The notes below the pieces were generated by a model. The model worked only from the letters and a program-made list of their open reading frames with translations, was not told where the DNA came from and made no database searches. DNA of 64,000 bases. Origin: Ferruginibacter sp. (GTDB lineage Bacteria > Bacteroidota > Bacteroidia > Chitinophagales > Chitinophagaceae). Both the position numbers and the translations under genes were made by a program. The stretch lies in NCBI RefSeq assembly GCF_028288465.1, contig NZ_JAQBNR010000046.1, positions 29,219 to 93,218 on the forward strand, given 5' to 3'. Positions 53,371 through 62,183 of this stretch are shown here, piece after piece. Each line of letters opens with the position of its first letter. Position 1 is the first letter of the stretch.

Positions 53371-55455
53371 TTATTTCACCACCGGAAACGATGCAATCCT
53401 TAACCTCGCAGCGCCCATTGGTATCAGTTCTATAGGCTGTTCTTTTGTTGCTACGGTTACCGGGCTTTGCGGCAATACGTCGCACAAACCATATTTATCC
53501 AGTATCCATTCCGGGATAATTTTTCCTTTTGCTTTCAGCATAAACGGAACGTCGGCTTCGGTAAAAGGAAAATCATTTTCGGGCCAGGCTTTTTTAACCA
53601 TTTCAAACTGGCTTTCCAAAGGCAGGTCATTTAAGGCAAGCCCGTAATTCCACATGTTGGCCGGGTAAATTTCGTAGGACGGCCATTTGCTTTGGTCTGC
53701 ATCCGGCTGCCATTTGGAATCCCACGCAACGGCTTTTTTACTGTCGACCATTTTATAAGACTCCTCAATTTTTAAGGAGAAAGTAAGCGGACCGTAACTG
53801 ATGCTGACACTGTTTTTATTCTTCGTCCAGTCTTGTTTTTTCAGCTTCATTGGTAATACCAGTTCTACTACATCTCCCTGCTTCCATTTGGTTTCGATAC
53901 GTGCATAAGAGCCGGGGTCTACCATCACTTTTTCATCAACACCATTTACTTTAATGGTTGCATTGCTGCACCAGTTTGGAATGCGCAGGTACAAAGGAAA
54001 ACTGGTACTGCTTTTTGTAGTGACTTCAATTTTAATATTTTCATCAAAGGGATAATGCGTCGTTTGTTTCAGCGTAACAAGACTGCCTTTTCCTGTACCT
54101 ACTTTAGCAGTTACTTCACTGCTGTTGTAGAGCAACGCAGCAATGCCGTTATCAGGAGTTGCCATCCATAAATGTTCTGCATAATAAGGCCAGCCCTGTG
54201 CATGGTTGTGCTGGCAGCAACGGCTGCTGAAAGGGTTCATCATTAAAAAAGGGCCTTCGTTTTGAATGCCGGGGGCATGGTTGCGGCTGTCACTCACGAC
54301 CATGTTGGGCGCTGTTAAATAACGCAAACCTTTAAAGTCGGGCATTACCGCTGCAGGGTAAGTATTAAAAGCAACCTCCTCGCAATGATCGGCCCACATG
54401 GGGTCTCCGGTGATGCCGGTTAAGATTTCATCGCTTGCCATTTGCTCCACCATGCCGCAGGTTTCCACAGCCTGTCGCGGATCATCAAAACCTTTTCTTG
54501 CATTTTCGTCAGCCCCAAACATGCCTCCGGGCACTTGTCCGTAAATGCTTCTTACCAAATAAAAATCGTTGTAGGTGGCGTTCAAAAAACTGCTGTCTTT
54601 TGTTTGCATGTAATACGTTGCAGGTTCACGAAAACATTGAGCGATGTTTACATTGTGCCAGTTGGGTAAGCTGTCCTTTTGCGACCAGTCGGCAGTATTG
54701 CGGTGAATTTTATTGGCAAGATCCAGCAACCATTTTTCACCGGTACGGTTGTACAGCCAATAGATGCTGTAGAGATTATCACCACCGCGGCTGTTCTCCC
54801 AATAAATCTTCAGCAGCTTTGCATCCGGCACGGTAGATTGCCATTTAAAATATTTCGTCATAAACGGAATTACCCGTGCATCGTTGCTGTATTCGTAATA
54901 GGACTGCATGCACCATAACATCAGCATGTTCGGCCACATATCCTGCAGACCAGCCTTGGCTTCCTGTATATCCGTCGTGGCAAAAGCGGGACCGAAATAG
55001 CCATTTGGCTGCTGGCTTTGAAAAACTTTGTCGAGCCATAATTTTGTTTCCGCTACAATCTTTTCATCTTTTAAAATATAGCCTAGGTTGCCATAACCTT
55101 TTAACCAGTAAGGCACTTCTTCCCAGCCATGATCACCTTTGCCGGTGCCGCTAAACCAGGCGTTGTTGTTCTTATCAAGCCAGGCACTTATCTCACCGAG
55201 CTTGCCTGTTAAGCCATCCCGCTGCAGTTCCAGGTATTTTAAAATCCAGCCGTTGGGCTTAATGCTGCCGACCGGCAATTTTACAAATGCAAGTGGCACC
55301 AATGGCGCTTTGTTGCCAGTATAAAATTTGTTGGCAGTTGTGGTAGACGGACGTTTTACATTCGTAATTTTTGCCGCATTTTGCGCCGCAAGCCTGGCAG
55401 GCAATACCGCTATCACCAACATGAAAACAAACAAAACAGTTTTTACAGATTTCAT
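53371..55455 (-). CDS. GH127-like (DUF1680) secreted glycosidase
   Basis: From Met 55453-55455 the protein has 694 residues with signal peptide (ending RLAAQ); the longer frame adds 14 residues upstream. The (alpha/alpha)6-barrel family signature is clear: RDGLTGKLGEI, TCGMVEQMASDEILTGITGD with the Glu, and SRCCQHNHAQGW with the Cys nucleophile and zinc-binding Cys. The family contains beta-L-arabinofuranosidases (GH127) and the related GH146. The exact subfamily cannot be read here. It fits removal of L-arabinose from arabinogalactan. Confidence 0.85.
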   Translation of the reverse strand: MKSVKTVLFVFMLVIAVLPARLAAQNAAKITNVKRPSTTTANKFYTGNKAPLVPLAFVKLPVGSIKPNGWILKYLELQRDGLTGKLGEISAWLDKNNNAWFSGTGKGDHGWEEVPYWLKGYGNLGYILKDEKIVAETKLWLDKVFQSQQPNGYFGPAFATTDIQEAKAGLQDMWPNMLMLWCMQSYYEYSNDARVIPFMTKYFKWQSTVPDAKLLKIYWENSRGGDNLYSIYWLYNRTGEKWLLDLANKIHRNTADWSQKDSLPNWHNVNIAQCFREPATYYMQTKDSSFLNATYNDFYLVRSIYGQVPGGMFGADENARKGFDDPRQAVETCGMVEQMASDEILTGITGDPMWADHCEEVAFNTYPAAVMPDFKGLRYLTAPNMVVSDSRNHAPGIQNEGPFLMMNPFSSRCCQHNHAQGWPYYAEHLWMATPDNGIAALLYNSSEVTAKVGTGKGSLVTLKQTTHYPFDENIKIEVTTKSSTSFPLYLRIPNWCSNATIKVNGVDEKVMVDPGSYARIETKWKQGDVVELVLPMKLKKQDWTKNKNSVSISYGPLTFSLKIEESYKMVDSKKAVAWDSKWQPDADQSKWPSYEIYPANMWNYGLALNDLPLESQFEMVKKAWPENDFPFTEADVPFMLKAKGKIIPEWILDKYGLCDVLPQSPVTVATKEQPIELIPMGAARLRIASFPVVK

Positions 55456-55486
55456 ACTTAAATTATTTTTGCCTTTATTTATTAAA

Positions 55487-55615
55487 TTAATAATCAATGT
55501 CGTTTAATTAGCGAATGAAGGTGGTCGAACTTTTATAGTTATCAATTGTTTAATAAGGTCTACCACCTTTTCCCCAGAGCTAAATTTACTTAAGTAAACG
55601 ACATTGAATTATTAA
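55487..55615. mobile_element. 129-bp element with 20-bp terminal inverted repeats (MITE-like)
   Basis: Ends TTAATAATCAATGTCGTTTA (55487-55506) and TAAACGACATTGA+ATTATTAA (55595-55615) are inverted repeats with one extra base. Inside, AAGGTGGT (55518-55525) and ACCACCTT (55562-55569) form an inner pair. The right end carries the stop codon of the upstream sialidase-like gene. No coding capacity. Miniature transposon is one reading; a regulatory stem is the other. Confidence 0.45.
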
Positions 55616-56793
55616 TCGTTTACTAAATGACCTTTTATCATCCAAACCTCTGCGCCTTTGTCGGAATATGCATTGGTTGACGTGAGCGCAATGATGGTAT
55701 CATCGTCCAGCACACAAAGCGAATTCCACAGGCCATGTTTATTGAGTGGCACATTAAAAGGAATGGAGGTTTGTCCGAAGTTTCTTCCATCACTATCACC
55801 GACGGTGACAAACATACAGGACTGCTCCCAGTTCTTGTTTCTTCCGCTTGTTCCCTGGTAAGCTAAAATGGTTTCGCCGGTTTTAAGCTGACGCAGGTAC
55901 GGGGCACCCGCATAAACACTATCGGGCAAAGGTGTTGCAAGCGCTGCATTGCGGCGGCCACTGGCACCATCAACAACACTATTCCATTTACCATCGATAG
56001 AACCACGAATGATAGATGGTTTAAAAGTATTAACCGCATTATCTTCTATGGAAAATAGGATTTCGTTTTTATCCTTTAATAAAACGGGCACCGGCATACC
56101 ATCTCTTTTGCCTGCACGAAAGCTCACAATTTGCGGTTCGGTCGTCCAGCTTAACCCATTATCCATTGAGCGGAGGACAGAAATATTCTGTTCGTTGCTG
56201 TGGGTGTAAATGCCTTCGTTGCTGAAAAATAATTGTATCTCGCCGGAAGGCAATTGTATTTGTGATGGCTCCCAGCAACCATCTTCAAATTTTGAATCTG
56301 CTTCATACAACAGGCGTTCATCTTTCCATGTCAGGCCACCATCATAACTTTTTTTGGTGCGGATGCCAAAGTGTTTGGAGGAATCTATGGGCGAAGGCCG
56401 GGGGTTATAAGATGCCAGTAAAGAATGATCTTTTAATTGAAGTATTTCAGGCACGGCCATATTGATGCCGTTTTTCCGTGTGGCTATTATTACCGGCGCA
56501 GACCAGGTATTTCCAAGGTCAGCACTTTTAATACTCTCGATATTACCGCCTGCCGCTTCGTACACACAGATCAAACTTTTATCATGCAGCTGTATCATTC
56601 GCGGATAACCACAGTACGTAACATTGCTTCCGTTTACAGGTGCTATTTTTTTTAAAGATGACTGATCCCAACTAAGGTGTTTCGCTGAATGCTTTTTTAC
56701 GGTTGCGTGTGAAGTTTTGCCCACAGTTTTATGACTGCACGCAACAATTGCAAACACTATAAAAGCAATATAAATTTTAAAATATCTACGCAT
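55612..56793 (-). CDS. BNR-repeat lipoprotein, sialidase-fold glycoside hydrolase-like
   Basis: A 393-residue lipoprotein (lipobox VACS, Cys19) with a six-bladed propeller. Three Asp-box motifs are seen: SADLGNTWS (about 86), SYDGGLTWK (about 149) and SMDNGLSWT (about 206). The fold is shared by sialidases (GH33), GH93 exo-arabinanases and others. The context of arabinan and galactan enzymes favours a plant-polysaccharide rather than a sialic-acid substrate, but catalytic residues cannot be settled here. Outer-membrane or periplasmic by lipid anchor. Confidence 0.75.
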   Translation of the reverse strand: MRRYFKIYIAFIVFAIVACSHKTVGKTSHATVKKHSAKHLSWDQSSLKKIAPVNGSNVTYCGYPRMIQLHDKSLICVYEAAGGNIESIKSADLGNTWSAPVIIATRKNGINMAVPEILQLKDHSLLASYNPRPSPIDSSKHFGIRTKKSYDGGLTWKDERLLYEADSKFEDGCWEPSQIQLPSGEIQLFFSNEGIYTHSNEQNISVLRSMDNGLSWTTEPQIVSFRAGKRDGMPVPVLLKDKNEILFSIEDNAVNTFKPSIIRGSIDGKWNSVVDGASGRRNAALATPLPDSVYAGAPYLRQLKTGETILAYQGTSGRNKNWEQSCMFVTVGDSDGRNFGQTSIPFNVPLNKHGLWNSLCVLDDDTIIALTSTNAYSDKGAEVWMIKGHLVND

Positions 56794-56856
56794 GCTTGAT
56801 TAATTGCCGGACGTAAATTTTACATTGGATTGGTTCATTGGCGACTTGAAATTAAC

Positions 56857-56870
56857 TGCAATCGTTTACA
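56857..56870. promoter_or_regulatory. Candidate LacI-family operator
   Basis: TGCAATCGTTTACA differs in two bases from the classical palindrome TGTAAACGTTTACA bound by many LacI/PurR-type regulators. It lies 64 bp upstream of the sialidase-like gene, near the LacI gene at 57090. Confidence 0.4.
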
Positions 56871-56907
56871 TTATTATTCAAAAACTATCTTGATTTAAGA
56901 TTCGTTC

Positions 56908-56967
56908 CGGTGGCGGGTGGGAACCCACCACGGCTGCCTTCCCGGGCTAGGTGTTCCTCACCAACCC
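56908..56967. other. GC-rich structured element with two hairpins
   Basis: GGTGGG-AA-CCCACC (56916-56929) and GGG..GGTG-TTCC..CACC..CCC (56944-56967) in otherwise AT-rich DNA, between the LacI gene and the sialidase-like gene. It may be the terminator region of the LacI transcript, a dispersed repeat, or a small RNA. Confidence 0.5.
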
Positions 56968-57089
56968 CTTACTTAAACCTGATTTGTATTTTTGATCAAC
57001 AGTATTGTAAAGTAATGTAAGCAATCAGCAACGAACGCATCAAATCAAGTCAAAATACATTCAAATCGTTTCACTAAGTACTGTTGTTA

Positions 57090-58127
57090 TTATTTAAAAT
57101 TTTTCTGGCTCGATTGCCTGCAAATTAACTCCGGCTGCAACACCAATTTAAAAGGGCTTGCATTGGCCTCTCCCTTTTTTTCCTGTGCGTCGAAAAATAA
57201 CTTCGCCGCTTCTTCGCCCATTTGTACCGTTTGCTGGTTTACTGTTGAAAGCGACGGCGTTATGTACTCACCAAAGGGTTCATTGGCAAAACCGATGATG
57301 GCAATTTCATCCGGTATTTTTATGCCGGCTGATTTGATGGCCTGCATGGCGCCGAGCGCTGTAAAATCTTCCACTGCAAAAAGGCCGTCCGGTATTTTCG
57401 GCAACGCCAGTAACTTTTTCATCCAGTCACGCCCCGATTCGATGCTTACTTTTCCAAACACAATCAGGTCATCATCCACGGCGATGTTATGTACATTCAG
57501 TGCATCAATATAACCTTTTAAACGCTGGTTAAATATGCTTACATGCTGCTGGCCGCCGATGTGCGCTATGCGCCTGCAACCCTGCATGATGAGGTGCTTG
57601 GTGGCAGCAAAGGCGCCTGCGTAATCATCTACCACAACGGAGGATACGCCGAGGGTGTCAACCGCCCTGTCGAAGAGGATCAGCGGCACACCGCGTTTTT
57701 TTATTTCGTTGTAATGATCCAGGTTAATGCTTTCCTTTGAGATGGAAGCCAGCACGCCATCTACCTGCGACTGCAAAAAAGTTTGCACGCCTTTTTTCTC
57801 GTACTCATACATTTCATTGGTTTGGTAAATGAGTACGTTGTAGTGGTTTTCGTTGGCTATTTTTTCAATGCCATGAACTACCGAACCAAAGAAATTAATT
57901 TCTGCACTGGGTATAATTACCCCAATGATATTTGATTTACCGGAGCGTAAAGACGAGGCTATTTTGTTGGGCTGGTACTGCAATTTTTCCGCTACTTCCC
58001 TGACCATTTTTTTTGTAGCTTCTTTTATTGCGGGATGATCATTCAGCGCACGGGACACGGTGGCCGCAGTAATATTCAGCTCCCGTGCTATATCCATCAG
58101 TGTTACTTTTAAAATAATTTCACTCAT
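57090..58127 (-). CDS. LacI-family transcriptional regulator
   Basis: A 345-residue repressor: N-terminal helix-turn-helix (TLMDIARELNITAATVSRALND, about 9-31) with the hinge helix (IASSLRSGKSN), then a periplasmic-binding-protein-like effector domain (about 65-340, NIIGVIIPSAEINFFGS). It binds a sugar from the cluster and regulates nearby genes. The candidate operator at 56857 is a possible target. It is in the middle of the glycan gene cluster and transcribed the same way. Confidence 0.95.
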   Translation of the reverse strand: MSEIILKVTLMDIARELNITAATVSRALNDHPAIKEATKKMVREVAEKLQYQPNKIASSLRSGKSNIIGVIIPSAEINFFGSVVHGIEKIANENHYNVLIYQTNEMYEYEKKGVQTFLQSQVDGVLASISKESINLDHYNEIKKRGVPLILFDRAVDTLGVSSVVVDDYAGAFAATKHLIMQGCRRIAHIGGQQHVSIFNQRLKGYIDALNVHNIAVDDDLIVFGKVSIESGRDWMKKLLALPKIPDGLFAVEDFTALGAMQAIKSAGIKIPDEIAIIGFANEPFGEYITPSLSTVNQQTVQMGEEAAKLFFDAQEKKGEANASPFKLVLQPELICRQSSQKNFK

Positions 58128-58379
58128 AGACGTGTTTTTAAAAGCAGATAGGTAAGGTAACTCCCTACTTAAATTGTCGCATCAACAGCAGTTACCTGCT
58201 TCAGCGGACCGAAGATCCACAAAGCTGAAATGCTGAACGGAGCGTCGCCATCCGATAGCTTTCGGATGCAGTCTCACAATGCTTCTTAGCTGGTTAAAAA
58301 AGTATTGTGTTAAAAAAATGACCTGGAGTAGAAACAACAGGTCTTAACGACTGCCATATGAAAATTTATTTTTAAGGGC

Positions 58380-59477
58380 TTATAGCACCCCGTTTAGTTT
58401 TTTTATCAGGTTAATTTCATCTTCCCTGTAAGCTGTTCCATCTGGTCTGAAAATATCATGAAACCATTCTACAGGCTGACTGCCATCCGGTGTGGGGGTA
58501 TCCCAGGCGTAAATGGTATTTGTTTTTCCCGCAACAAAACCCCAATTGATGGCACCCACATTTTCCTTTTTCATCAGCGGCAATTCGGTAGAGAAACGGC
58601 TGTTCCTCGTGCGTGCCATGTACTCGGTGCAGATCAATGGTTTGCCATTGGCCTTTAATATTTGGATGACTGTTTTATGCAGCGGCGCTTCCTGGTAATC
58701 GTGGTACGTAATAACATCGGAATGTGTTAACTGGAAAGCATTCAGGTTCTCAAGATCCCATGCCCAAAGGCCTGCAGATATTGGCTGATCGGGATTTACC
58801 GCACGTGCCCATTCAAATACTTTTGTCAGCAATGCCAGGGAAGAATCGCCCTTGCCATTGTTACCTGGCTCATTATATAAATCCCATAATAAAATTCTTT
58901 TATCGTGTGCAAAACTGGTCAGCACATCTTTTACATATTTTTCAAGGCCGGGAAAGTTGGTGCTGTCTGCAGAAGCCGGCTGGCCCGGGTCCTGCATCCA
59001 TCCTGAATTGTGAATGCCTGTTTTTACATCGGGTTGTTTACCTGCTTTTGGTTCCTTGTTCCAGCAGTCATCAAAAAATACAAACAGGGGTTGAATGTGG
59101 TGCTTATCGGCGATGGTTAAGAATTCTCCTACACGTTTTTTAAAACCGTCAGGATCCTGTTTCCAGGCGATGGAATGCAAAAATACCCGCATGGTATTAA
59201 AGCCCAAACCCTGTGCCCAGCCCAGTTCTTTATCAATTGTTGCAGGATCAAACGTATCGGCCTGCCACATTTCCAGCTGGTTAAGTGCGTTGGCAGGTAT
59301 ATAATTGGCACCGGTGATCCACTTGTGCTGGTTGTACCATGCAGTTGCTTTTTCAACCGGCCAGACTGTACCCGCTACCGGCGCGGCTGTTGTTGCTTTT
59401 TTAGATTTCTGCGCCTGCGTTGCTGTTGAAACAACCAGTAAAAATAACAGGGCGAACAGCCGTATGCTTTTTGTCAT
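58380..59477 (-). CDS. GH5-like secreted glycosidase
   Basis: A 365-residue (beta/alpha)8 enzyme with signal peptide (ending TQAQ). Acid/base Glu203 lies in WDLYNEPGN, and the nucleophile Glu285 in LICTEYMAR. Similar proteins are often labelled cellulase-like or 1,4-beta-xylanase in Bacteroidota genomes; endo- or exo-action on a hemicellulose or galactan is open. Cluster position favours an arabinogalactan-linked substrate. Secreted or periplasmic. Confidence 0.85.
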   Translation of the reverse strand: MTKSIRLFALLFLLVVSTATQAQKSKKATTAAPVAGTVWPVEKATAWYNQHKWITGANYIPANALNQLEMWQADTFDPATIDKELGWAQGLGFNTMRVFLHSIAWKQDPDGFKKRVGEFLTIADKHHIQPLFVFFDDCWNKEPKAGKQPDVKTGIHNSGWMQDPGQPASADSTNFPGLEKYVKDVLTSFAHDKRILLWDLYNEPGNNGKGDSSLALLTKVFEWARAVNPDQPISAGLWAWDLENLNAFQLTHSDVITYHDYQEAPLHKTVIQILKANGKPLICTEYMARTRNSRFSTELPLMKKENVGAINWGFVAGKTNTIYAWDTPTPDGSQPVEWFHDIFRPDGTAYREDEINLIKKLNGVL

Positions 59478-59558
59478 GCTTTAGTAAATTAAGAGTTTAA
59501 CTATTGGTTTGAAAATGTATTGCAGTATTAAATTTAAATGCCTGTATTAAACTATCGC

Positions 59559-62012
59559 CTATTTGTTTTTTAATTTCATTTCAAGCACTTTCATAAAGTA
59601 GCCACCTACCACACTTCTTGCCTGGAAGCCTACCATTTTACCATCCGTTGTTTCGTGCCAGTCACTGATAGGCACACGGGAAGTTGTCTGTGTGGCGTAC
59701 TTATAAACGGGCGCAACCAATGCAGTAAAATCTTTTTGATTGTCTGCCAGCACAGATATCCATATTATCCAGTCTGATTTGGTGTACGTCTTCCGGCTAT
59801 CCAGCGGCAATCCAAATTCATTTTGTTTGGTGAGATAATATTTTATCTCCTTTTCATATACTTCTTTTGGAAAATAATTCAGTTTTAACACCTTGTCCCA
59901 AACAAGGTTATACTTTTGGCTCCAGGTGCCTTTATCATTAAAAGTTAAAGAATAATGATCGCCGTCTTCGGCCATGGCCATCCATTTTTTTACCATGTCT
60001 TTTGTGATGCTTCGGTACTTTGCTGCGGTGTGTTGTTCGCCTGCTTTTTCAGCCATTTGTACATAACCACCCAACGCAACAATTGCCTTCATAGAAAGAT
60101 TGGCGTTGCGTGCCAGGTGACCTGCGAAATCATCAGTACACAATTGCAGTGCCGGATCAAGTCCTTCTTTACTTAAATAATCTGCCCATATAGCCAGGGT
60201 TTTCCAATGCTTTTTTGCAAAGCTCACATTGCCTTCTGCCTTGCAAACAGCGGCGGTCAGCGCCATCATGTTACCACATTCTTCCACTGGCATATCTTCG
60301 CCATAAGTTTGTCCGTTGGCAATAGGATAAGTTCCCAAATCGTGTGATGGATAGGGTTTCGCCCATTTGCCACTTTCACTGTAATAAAAAATTCCGTTCA
60401 GCATTCCTTCAAATAATTGGGGATTGTACGCCAGGTAAAGTGGTGCTGATGGATAAGTAACATCCACTGTATTGATAGAACCGTTACTAAAATTTTCTTT
60501 TGATAACAACAGCAATTCGCCCTTTGGACTTTTAACCAGTTTGTGTGCGGCAATACTTTGACGGTAGGCCAGCTCACATAATTTTGCGTATTCTTCACCA
60601 CCAGCTTTCACCGCATCATCATGAATCATTTTATTGATGACTTCACATTTTTTGATGGTTGTTTTATAATCTGCAGCTGCCTGTGTAAGTTCCTGCTCAA
60701 ATTTCACTGTACCGCTCTGGTTCCAGTAAGGACGCAGGTTTGTTTTAAAATATTGTATGGAATACAGGTCATCGTAGCCCATTAAAATCAGTTGCTCTTT
60801 TACAGCGGCAGCAATTTTACCGAGGTTGATCACGGTACCTAACAATAAGTGTTTACCACCTTTAAGACTTGTCGCGGCTGGCGTAAATAATTTGGATGCA
60901 TTACCGTCTTCAGTAACAGATTGTTTTACACCTGCAGCGGATGGAACCGCTACATACATATAGCCCCAGTCAATGCGCAGGTCATCTCCTTTCTTTTGTA
61001 ATACAGGCTGTTCAACAGTTCCGGCTTTTAAAATAGACAAGCCTCCGGAAGTATATTGTTGTGTGGTCATTGCCTGTGTGGGCATGTTAGCCGCTATATC
61101 GGTTGAAGCGCCAAAGTACAATTGCACATCATGCGAAGCGCCATCTGTTGATTTTATTTTAGCGCTGATATAGGATACCGGCCTTGCCAAAATCGCCAGG
61201 TTGTTGATGAGTAATGGTGAAGTAAAAGTGAGTGACAGGTTTACTTTACCACAGGTAAAATCGTAGATGGTTTGTGTGGCATTTAACTGCACACTGTTCT
61301 GAATGGCTGTTTGTACGGTATTGCCGGTAGCCGCTTTGGGCTCTTCTACAATGCCTGCGTCCAGCATGGCACCACCTACATTATTGATAACGTGTATGGC
61401 TAAAATATTGTCGTCTTTTTTAAGTTTGCTTTTGATATCATCGCTGATGGGCAGGTAAATATATTTGTTGGTCCACCCTACTCTTTTGTACACGAGGTCA
61501 CCATTCAGGTAAGCTTCCACATCATCATCATGACTTAATTTTAAAAACAGGTTGTTAAGATTCAGGTCGCTGACAGTAAACTTTCTTCTCATCCAGATAT
61601 TTTTGCTGAGCCATTTTGTTTTTACCACGCTTAAATTATCACCAAAAGGTGCTTTGCCTTTTTTCCACTGACTATCATCAAAGCCGGTGCTGATCCAGCC
61701 TTGAGCAGGCTGATCTTCTGTATAAGCCGCTTCATAATTTACTTCATCACCGGCAGGTAAAATTGTTTTATACATCTTGCCCACATTACCTAAAAAGCGA
61801 TAGGCTTCACCATCTACTTTTATCATACCAATTAAAGACTGATCGGCACCTGTCCAGTGTTTGGTTGGTGATGCAGCCAGTTCATCGGTGGTTGACCAGA
61901 TGCTGAAATAAGGATCATGAGTTATTAAAGGATAAGCGGGCGCTTTGCTGCTTTGGGCAAAACCAAGCCAGCTGTTAACAATCAAAAAACACAGTACAAA
62001 CAATTTCTTCAT
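59559..62012 (-). CDS. DUF4965/DUF5127-type secreted protein with galactose-binding-like insert
   Basis: An 817-residue exported protein. The N-terminus (THDPYFSIWSTTDEL, about 31-45) and later HDLGTYP and MPVEECGNM (about 555-580) match the family long annotated as fungal-type glutaminase GtaA or as DUF4965/DUF5127/DUF1793 proteins with an all-alpha six-hairpin C-terminal part. Residues about 95-200 (GWISTGFDDSQW, MRRKFTVSD) form a GH2-like galactose-binding insert. In glycan clusters such proteins are presumed glycosidases, but activity is not established from the sequence. Signal peptide at 1-19. Confidence 0.75.
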   Translation of the reverse strand: MKKLFVLCFLIVNSWLGFAQSSKAPAYPLITHDPYFSIWSTTDELAASPTKHWTGADQSLIGMIKVDGEAYRFLGNVGKMYKTILPAGDEVNYEAAYTEDQPAQGWISTGFDDSQWKKGKAPFGDNLSVVKTKWLSKNIWMRRKFTVSDLNLNNLFLKLSHDDDVEAYLNGDLVYKRVGWTNKYIYLPISDDIKSKLKKDDNILAIHVINNVGGAMLDAGIVEEPKAATGNTVQTAIQNSVQLNATQTIYDFTCGKVNLSLTFTSPLLINNLAILARPVSYISAKIKSTDGASHDVQLYFGASTDIAANMPTQAMTTQQYTSGGLSILKAGTVEQPVLQKKGDDLRIDWGYMYVAVPSAAGVKQSVTEDGNASKLFTPAATSLKGGKHLLLGTVINLGKIAAAVKEQLILMGYDDLYSIQYFKTNLRPYWNQSGTVKFEQELTQAAADYKTTIKKCEVINKMIHDDAVKAGGEEYAKLCELAYRQSIAAHKLVKSPKGELLLLSKENFSNGSINTVDVTYPSAPLYLAYNPQLFEGMLNGIFYYSESGKWAKPYPSHDLGTYPIANGQTYGEDMPVEECGNMMALTAAVCKAEGNVSFAKKHWKTLAIWADYLSKEGLDPALQLCTDDFAGHLARNANLSMKAIVALGGYVQMAEKAGEQHTAAKYRSITKDMVKKWMAMAEDGDHYSLTFNDKGTWSQKYNLVWDKVLKLNYFPKEVYEKEIKYYLTKQNEFGLPLDSRKTYTKSDWIIWISVLADNQKDFTALVAPVYKYATQTTSRVPISDWHETTDGKMVGFQARSVVGGYFMKVLEMKLKNK

Positions 62013-62066
62013 GATGTAATATTTTTTTTATCTGGTTAGATTATAAACTACAAGTGTTAAGCACCT

Positions 62067-62175
62067 GTCAATGGTCAATAGGCAATAGTGAATAGGCAGT
62101 AGGCAATAAGGCAGCAGTAATTCACTATTCACCATTGCCTATTCACCATTGACCATTCACAACTGACCATTCACT
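62067..62175. repeat. Heptamer array 4, inverted arms with 11-nt loop
   Basis: Left arm 62067-62108: GTCAATG, GTCAATA, GGCAATA, GTGAATA, GGCAGTA, GGCAATA. Loop of 11 nt. Right arm 62120-62175: ATTCACT, ATTCACC, ATTGCCT, ATTCACC, ATTGACC, ATTCACA, ACTGACC, ATTCACT. The arms are partly complementary, so a long imperfect hairpin is possible in the gap between the GH2 and DUF4965 genes. Confidence 0.85.
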
Positions 62176-62183
62176 TTCTGCCG

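Noticed and set aside
56908..56967. tRNA-like gene in the GC-rich element
   Set aside because: No cloverleaf, anticodon arm or T-loop consensus could be fitted on either strand.
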